From contig NC_049989.1 in assembly GCF_000003815.2 (NCBI RefSeq), positions 1,379,705 to 1,443,704 on the forward strand: 64,000 nucleotides of DNA, read 5' to 3'. The position numbers and the translations under genes are program-made. Of this stretch, positions 61,501-64,000 are shown in pieces (position 1 is the first letter of the stretch; the number at the start of each line of letters is the position of its first letter). This DNA is from Branchiostoma floridae. Its lineage: Eukaryota; Chordata; Leptocardii; Amphioxiformes; Branchiostomatidae. The notes beneath the pieces were generated by a model. That model saw only the letters and a program-made list of their open reading frames with translations. It had not been told where the DNA came from and did no database searches.

Positions 61501-62234
61501 TCCGCACAGAGGCGCTTTTCTGATATAAAATAGCAAACTTTTCTTATTCAGAAATGAGCCCGTACATTTAAAAAATAGTAATAACCCCTCAGGCTTATTA
61601 CGGGACAGAGTTTAGTCTATGTTCACAATGTACAACTCTTGTACAAAAATATTATAGTTATCAAAAGATAGTTGAAATCTGGAAAGAAGAATATAAATTG
61701 TTATTTGGCAGAAAGAAATCACGAATTGTTTGTACAATGTAAAACAATAATGATAAATTCGTAGTTTGCAAAGGGAAAAAGGAATGAAACATCATTATTT
61801 GAGGAAATGTATCCACCAGGGATCTAGTAGTCATCTGCTTGCATCCTCTTACTAGCCCCGGGGCCCCCCGACTGAAACCTCTGAACCTGGAGAATACTGA
61901 AATTAGACAACGCAGTACTAACCTTCTTCAGTAGCGTAGCACATTGAGCGTCCATTTAAGCCTACTTGACAGATTTCCCCGTCAAGAGATGTCGGTAGAA
62001 GTTTTACAAATACACGATGTGATGAGTCAACACCCCAGATAATTCCGTCCCCTACATGGACCTCCTTCAGTGGTACTCCTGGCACCTCCATCCATGCCAC
62101 TCCACGGGCAGTTTCGTTCAGAAACGTGCCTGCTCTGTGATGCACTTTGCCTTCAAAGTCTACTGCCCAGACTCCCGAACGTCCCACCGACACAGACAAA
62201 AAGCAGCCGTCAATCGCTTCCCAGTCTCTCTTTA
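40375..62234 (-). CDS. Tectonin-LDLa(13)-F5/8C-CTLD-CUB-CTLD secreted multi-domain protein (5' partial)
   Basis: Twenty-five exons (listed individually) join in one frame over 4157 nt, about 1384 residues. All introns have GT/AG ends, and most exons are symmetric phase 1-1. The order is one tectonin-type beta-propeller segment, 13 LDL-receptor class A modules of one exon each, an F5/8 type C (discoidin) domain on two exons, a C-type lectin domain on three exons, a two-exon linker, a CUB domain, a second C-type lectin domain on three exons, and TGA. No membrane segment follows the last domain, so the visible end is secreted. The first visible exon starts at an acceptor in split phase, so the start codon lies beyond base 64000. 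A glycan- or matrix-binding recognition protein is inferred from the modules; the ligand is unknown. One gene is the simplest model because every phase matches, but transcripts could prove it to be two. Confidence 0.8.
41115..41184 (-). CDS. C-type lectin domain 2, exon b
   Basis: LHDVIRNRTFVWTDGSPVTF then TDW. A 70-nt exon whose split Trp codon is completed by the next exon. Confidence 0.82.
41465..41683 (-). CDS. C-type lectin domain 2, exon a
   Basis: CPCGWHLFRRNCYQTF, LSWVEADVKCREYGANLTSI and DPKLFIG form the first half of a CTLD. Confidence 0.88.
41874..42329 (-). CDS. CUB domain exon
   Basis: CGNIRCGLPDDYRCGLIYSP, GYPTAFPPSVICLWTIDGPP and YVTLLLLDVDLP match a CUB fold, with a second half ending GGTRGFMATFNIS. 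An extra Cys cluster (CDDCMARETSC) precedes it. Confidence 0.85.
42439..42525 (-). CDS. Linker exon 2 between CTLD1 and CUB
   Basis: QLPNFIIFRNFGDRQYVDVV then LELRGR. No domain is recognised. GTTTCAG acceptor and CGGG|GTATGT donor, phase 1-1. Confidence 0.5.
43190..43300 (-). CDS. Linker exon 1 between CTLD1 and CUB
   Basis: A charged 37-residue segment with YGWEDGENAIQCLDTDKIET and one cysteine. No domain is recognised; supported by phase and splice sites only. Confidence 0.55.
43582..43638 (-). CDS. C-type lectin domain 1, exon c
   Basis: LWSLQPCSLIERELICEK closes the domain with the last two cysteines. A 57-nt exon with matching phases (TCTTTAG acceptor, AAAG|GTACAG donor). Confidence 0.72.
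43745..43880 (-). CDS. C-type lectin domain 1, exon b
   Basis: FTWSNGSPTGNAF followed by FQEYLRRLNDPFCASLELH. No EPN or QPD motif is visible, so calcium-dependent sugar binding is unlikely in this domain. Confidence 0.75.
44447..44682 (-). CDS. C-type lectin domain 1, exon a
   Basis: CGKGWTMFQESCYQMF, WWAAERYCQALGGHLASVN and NGWIGMKLDA are the classic N-terminal half of a CTLD. Confidence 0.88.
45016..45160 (-). CDS. F5/8 type C domain, second exon
   Basis: VHTTVVKLTLQPPL then DVGLLGCPIK provides the closing beta strands and the terminal cysteine that pairs with the first. Phase 0 in, 1 out. Confidence 0.78.
45438..45610 (+). repeat. SINE-type tail fragment
   Basis: GGACGTTATATGGAGGTCCC, GTGTATGGGAAGAGCC and GCACGTTAAAGAACCC resemble the tail of the 5S-derived SINE at 8.2 kb and a shorter fragment at 60987-61030. 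No head is visible here. Confidence 0.5.
45737..46020 (-). CDS. F5/8 type C (discoidin) domain, first exon
   Basis: The exon encodes ACLLPISLLVDGYTFEEGIG, VEDWLQITLENPVQLSAIVI and PSFTLRYG, the usual C-x-P-L, W-L-Q-I-x-L and S-x-T-L-x-Y pattern. Phase moves from 1 to 0. Donor GTCAAG|GTATCT. Confidence 0.8.
46195..46308 (-). CDS. LDLa module 13
   Basis: PCLKSNRFVSENSFCDGFPD then CYDASDEDAC. A clear calcium-binding end; last of the LDLa run. Acceptor GTTCAG, donor ATTG|GTAAGC. Confidence 0.78.
46595..46720. repeat. Degenerate telomere-like CCTAAC repeat tract
   Basis: Repeated CCTTAACC, CCCTAAC, CATAACCTAACC and CCTAACC over about 125 bp. Too degenerate for a real telomere; it may be a decayed interstitial array. 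Confidence 0.5.
47036..47167 (-). CDS. LDLa module 12
   Basis: TCMDTAVRLGVSDQ then NCDGKEDCRTGVDENPRRC. The acceptor is ACTAG at 47168-47169 and the donor TGTG|GTGAGT. Few cysteines lie in the first half, so it is a divergent module. Confidence 0.68.
47391..47507 (-). CDS. LDLa module 11
   Basis: DCLHDERKCEATKKC then SCNGVPGCLDSTDENDC. Donor TTGCA|GTAGGT. A 3.4-kb transposon-rich intron precedes it. Confidence 0.74.
47845..48055. mobile_element. Truncated end of a TTAA element (58.8-kb type)
   Basis: TTAAACCCTCAAACACACATCC and GTGGAAATTATAAAGGAAAG match, in reverse, the right end of the element at 58819-59790, including the GTGACTTTG and TGTGTTCAGTC blocks. Confidence 0.55.
48230..49230 (-). 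repeat. Inverted copies of the 30.5-32.0 kb dispersed repeat
   Basis: Reverse-complement relatives of that array: CCGCTAGGGGGCCC, CAGAACACGAGTTGCA and TGCATAATTAG / TTATGCAAAT blocks recur here. No gene is recognised in this intron of the multi-domain gene. Confidence 0.5.
49317..49647 (+). repeat. Direct duplication of about 165 bp
   Basis: 49317-49483 and 49484-49647 are nearly identical, both beginning CAACAAAATGCTGTCAAACA and ending TTGAATTCGGTGTA, with two short differences. Recent tandem duplication. Confidence 0.88.
50064..50599. mobile_element. piggyBac-like non-autonomous element 1
   Basis: Flanked by TTAA on both sides (50060-50063, 50600-50603). TIRs are CCCTATCCAGACTGG and its complement CCAGTCTGGATAGGG. 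A G-tract follows the left TIR, and CRE-like GACGTCAT motifs lie inside. No transposase frame. Confidence 0.8.
50909..51088 (-). CDS. LDLa module 10 with charged insert
   Basis: TCDGYWHALEEYKERRKEKE is a highly charged stretch before the core, which ends LCDDRDFCGNWEDEQDC. This is the longest LDLa exon in the gene. Confidence 0.72.
51392..51544 (-). CDS. LDLa module 9 (long loop)
   Basis: DCGWPWNQCISKHLVCDMHP then an insertion (DNATLTFYGPADEQNC) between the last two cysteines, including an N-glycosylation sequon NAT. Donor TGTG|GTGAGT. Confidence 0.72.
51962..52123 (-). CDS. LDLa-like module 8 (cysteine-rich variant)
   Basis: FCEGYGGWDCTCDQGSGC then ICDARQQCQSLAGNDC and HDDEQFC. It has ten cysteines instead of six, suggesting added disulfides. 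Confidence 0.7.
52217..52290 (+). repeat. (TG)n microsatellite
   Basis: TG-rich run with scattered TGTC / TTTG interruptions. Confidence 0.9.
52825..52980 (-). CDS. LDLa-like module 7
   Basis: LCERCPMVENTCFPL then YCDTIIHCGNGEDEMYC. It has an extra C-x2-C near the start. Donor TGCT|GTAAGT. Confidence 0.7.
53323..53490 (-). CDS. LDLa-like module 6 (degenerate)
   Basis: DYCGHYEMAGFPKW then VCIPLDSVCDGWNDWYFQDE with a final SC. The cysteine expected after the second Asp is Trp (NDW), so one disulfide partner appears lost. Splice sites and phase are intact. Confidence 0.68.
53624..54356. mobile_element. piggyBac-like non-autonomous element 2
   Basis: The left end TTAA-CCCTATCCAGATTTGG is intact. 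The right CCAGTCTGGATAAGG and its target site (TTGA) carry point changes, so this copy is older. It sits in the intron between LDLa modules 5 and 6. Confidence 0.7.
54469..54600 (-). CDS. LDLa module 5
   Basis: ELCRSIGYWPCKNS then RCNRAVQCRDFSDEIGC. The usual CDG is replaced by CNR, which may weaken the calcium site although SDE is kept. Confidence 0.76.
55753..55890 (-). CDS. LDLa module 4 (canonical)
   Basis: KCRDAPGCVKGDFLC followed by NGISDCADGSDEQNC. Acceptor TGAAAG, donor TGTG|GTAAGG. Confidence 0.85.
56902..57045 (-). CDS. LDLa module 3 (canonical)
   Basis: VCDGRKDCSDGSDEINC is a textbook LDLa calcium-binding end, preceded by IQCRDLTGCV. Acceptor TTTACAG, donor TGCG|GTAGGC. Confidence 0.85.
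57107..57345 (+). mobile_element. tRNA-derived SINE
   Basis: The head has GTGGCTCAATCGGCAGCGCG (A-box region) and GAGTTCAAACCC (B-box). The conserved body is TTGTGCCCTTGGGAAAGG ... CTCACTTAACTCAGGT ... GAGTACCTAGCT. A similar body is found in the minus-strand SINE at 10885-11047. Confidence 0.7.
57346..58818. other. Intron of the multi-domain gene; repeats, no exon recognised
   Basis: 57346-57640 may be a SINE or element tail. Near 57690-57715 the minus strand reads CACCGAAACGTTGGAG, a Penelope-like motif. 58300-58760 resembles the flank at 59880-60030 (ATTATGCAAATTA(A/G)CCCCTG; GATCCGT blocks). Confidence 0.4.
58819..59790. mobile_element. piggyBac-like non-autonomous element 3 (CCCTCAAGCACACGACC type)
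   Basis: TTAA flanks at 58815-58818 and 59791-59794. Ends are CCCTCAAGCACACGACC and GGGTGTTTGAGGG. Subterminal palindromes GGGGTCCAAACGGACCCC and GGGGTCCGTTTGGACCCC face each other. It includes TTGCCATGGCAACC, two TGACGTCAT and CCAAGATGGCCGCC. Confidence 0.78.
60142..60270 (-). CDS. LDLa module 2
   Basis: CPEKHRRMCDGEVGC precedes VCDGERNCGKVTEDERDC. The calcium-site acidic residues are kept. It lies 3 kb from module 3 because transposons separate them. Confidence 0.76.
61038..61330. repeat. Pair of short hairpins
   Basis: CAGAATAAATATAGAATA (61041-61058) pairs with TATTCTATATTTATTCTG (61103-61120). CCGTGTGATA pairs with TATCACACGG further on (about 61308-61336). This looks like remains of a foldback element between LDLa modules 1 and 2. 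Confidence 0.5.
61394..61519 (-). CDS. LDLa module 1
   Basis: RLCAEDEVICPYSERC is followed by CDGILDCGDDDDTDERNC. Six or more cysteines and the acidic calcium site are present. Phase 1-1 exon with a TGCT|GTAAGT donor. Confidence 0.78.
61923..62234 (-). CDS. Multi-domain gene, first visible exon: tectonin-type repeats
   Basis: The exon encodes DWEAIDGCFLSVSVGRSGVW and VPLKEVHVGDGIIWGVDSSH, the W-x-x-I-x-G / V-x-V-G-x-x-G-V-W-x-V-D signature of tectonin (TECPR, fish-egg-lectin) propellers. It runs from a poly-T tract plus TGTAG acceptor to a GAAG|GTTAGT donor. Confidence 0.75.
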
Positions 62235-62461
62235 CTACATAAAAAAAAACAATCTAGGTAAACTCAAGAATTAAAAATGTAATTCAAATGCAAAATAACT
62301 GTCATAAATATCAGTGGTTTGAAAAATAATGTTGCCCGATACTCCCATTTGTTATCGATGAAAGCTTTTTATGTTTTTTAACTTCATTAGTCAAGATTAC
62401 AATATTGTTATTTTATAATGCAGTTTACATCGATGTTTCAACTTGCAAGTTAAGCAGGTAG

Positions 62462-63927
62462 AGTCAAACCTGTCTATAGCGGCCAATCAAGGGACTGGAA
62501 AAGTCTGGCTACTATAGAAACCTGGTGGCCACTATACAGAAAATGCTGATCAATTGAGCACGAGCAGTAAGTTACACATCATTTCAGTACCCACTGATCT
62601 TTCCAACCAAGTAACCTTATCTCAAAAATTAACCCTATTCAGACCGGGGGGGGGGGTTGAGGCCTGCGCTAACTTCGATGTCCTATAACGCCAGAACGGC
62701 TTACGCTAGAGCCACCAAATTTATTGAGTTTTCTTAAAATATTGTTGGCAACAATTTTACGAAGTTTGACAAATTTTCCATTTTTCTTGTTGCCATGGCA
62801 ACCGCTTGTTGACAGGCAGTTTTGCCAAAAGTTACTATTTTTGGTTCTAACAATGTATTTTTCACATTTATTTGCTTATATTATTCAGCATATCTTTCAT
62901 AACTATATATGCATAAATTATGCTAATTTGATGACGTCATCAGCCCAAAATCCAAGATGGCGGACCGAATGGCCAGATCAAGAATAACAAGCTAATTATC
63001 CCTTAAAATTTGTAACTACCTGGTATTTTTTCATCAAAAACCATCTAAATGAATGAATTTAGTCTATTTCCATTGCCCTTTGTGATTATTTGTTGCAAAA
63101 AAAGTATTTTTAAAAATTCAAGGTGGTGGATATAATATGGCGGAGCCCAACTCGTATCTTAGATGTTCATGACGTCATTTTATGAGGTCATATTGACGTC
63201 ATTGATGTTGCTATTGGCAACTCAAGTCGTAATAAACATTATTATTCTGTTATCTACACTTGTTGTTACATTTTTGCAGCATAACTTGAAGTTTTCTGAG
63301 CATACTCATTTTTCATGGGTTTGGCCAATGTAATCAAATTGATGACGTCATAATTACGTCATCTTACGTCAACGTAACGTCAAACGTCATATTCTTGTCA
63401 GATACTATGTCGAAATCATGTCCTAAAAATTTGGTGGCCCTACGGCACGTCGTTTTAGAGTTATAGGACTTAGAAGTGGAGGGCCTCAAAAGCCCCGCTC
63501 CCCGGTCCAGGGATGACCAAAAAAGCCCGGTCTGAATAGGGTTAACTGACCCTGCCAAAGTCAAATCTGCCGAAAATGAGAGATATTGTCATGCGCAGTG
63601 TTGGTAAATTCGGCGACAAAGACTTGCGCTCTAACGTTCAAGGCACACCTACCTTCCGCTACTGCCAAAATAACCCTGTCGGGAACTCCGAATTCTCGTA
63701 AACTACGATCTAAAACCCGGTGCAGGGTGACATACGGACGCCATAAAGTTGTAATTGATATCTACTGAACCGGAAATCGTGTGACTGTGGCCGCGTTGTG
63801 CAGATGGCCGTTATAGACTACTTCTTCATTCTTAGGTCAATGGGAAAAATTCAAGGGACCGACAAAAAATTATCGCAATGGCCAGGTGGTCAAAAAAAAG
63901 GTGCCCGCTAATACATGTTTGACTGTA
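62462..63927 (+). mobile_element. TIR element family 1, full copy split by a nested insertion
   Basis: The left half 62462-62632 (AGTCAAACCTGTCTATAGCGG) and right half 63542-63927 (ending ATACATGTTTGACTGTA) together equal a complete 570-bp-class element. They are separated by a TTAA element at 62633-63541. Confidence 0.75.
62633..63541. mobile_element. piggyBac-like non-autonomous element 4, nested
   Basis: TTAA at 62629-62632 and 63542-63545 frame TIRs CCCTATTCAGACCGG / CCGGTCTGAATAGGG. It contains at least four TGACGTCA motifs, TTGCCATGGCAACC and CCAAGATGGCGGA. It has no coding frame. Confidence 0.82.
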
Positions 63928-64000
63928 GCTTCACCGGATCCGCCGATCATTCTACCCTGCTGGATCTTAACCGTGCATGATTCAAAGTAGAATCAATTTA
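63928..64000. other. Window end; nothing recognised
   Basis: 72 bases after the TIR element. The upstream exons of the multi-domain gene must lie beyond this edge. Confidence 0.4.

Overview
The window is animal nuclear DNA. Its genes have many short, phase-consistent exons separated by long AT-rich introns full of transposon debris. The mix of extracellular modules (tectonin, LDL-receptor class A, F5/8 type C, C-type lectin, CUB, Ig, ShKT), an NXPE-type PC-esterase, and tRNA- and 5S-derived SINEs points to a marine deuterostome. A cephalochordate such as Branchiostoma is my best guess; this is inference, not proof.

Three protein genes can be reconstructed by hand, all on the minus strand. 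(1) 553-5061: a complete 8-exon, 421-residue secreted protein with signal peptide, Ig, ShKT and a domain resembling a metallopeptidase-like family. The place where I expect a zinc-binding HExxH reads R-E-V-G-N. A TATA-containing promoter and non-coding first exon near 13.15-13.36 kb may belong to it. (2) 20630-23897: a complete 4-coding-exon NXPE-family protein of 527 residues, a type II membrane protein with GDS and DxxH esterase motifs. Its probable CRE-containing promoter and 5' UTR exon lie near 27.3-27.4 kb. (3) 40375-62234: the 3' part of a very large secreted gene, 25 exons and about 1384 residues visible. The order is tectonin, 13 LDLa modules, F5/8C, C-type lectin, CUB, C-type lectin, stop. 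Its 5' end lies beyond the window. Every exon junction that I checked keeps frame.

The rest is repeats. They include a TIR element family of about 570 bp (1.1, 3.3, 5.4, 6.2, 12.2, 39.2 and 62.5 kb) and a piggyBac-like TTAA family (50.1, 53.6, 58.8 and 62.6 kb, the last nested inside the first family). There are hairpin MITEs, Penelope-like ends with hammerhead-like hairpins, a satellite of about 240 bp at 6.6-8.0 kb with decayed copies to 18.4 kb, and a LINE cluster at 34.1-36.9 kb. A 27-bp minisatellite sits at 37.7-38.2 kb, and there are several SINEs and smaller tandem arrays. A 100-base assembly gap sits at 3413-3512. No prokaryotic operon, CRISPR array or functional rRNA gene is present.

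Functionally, genes 1 and 3 look like secreted recognition or matrix proteins and gene 2 like a Golgi or secretory-pathway enzyme. The sequence does not show that they act together.
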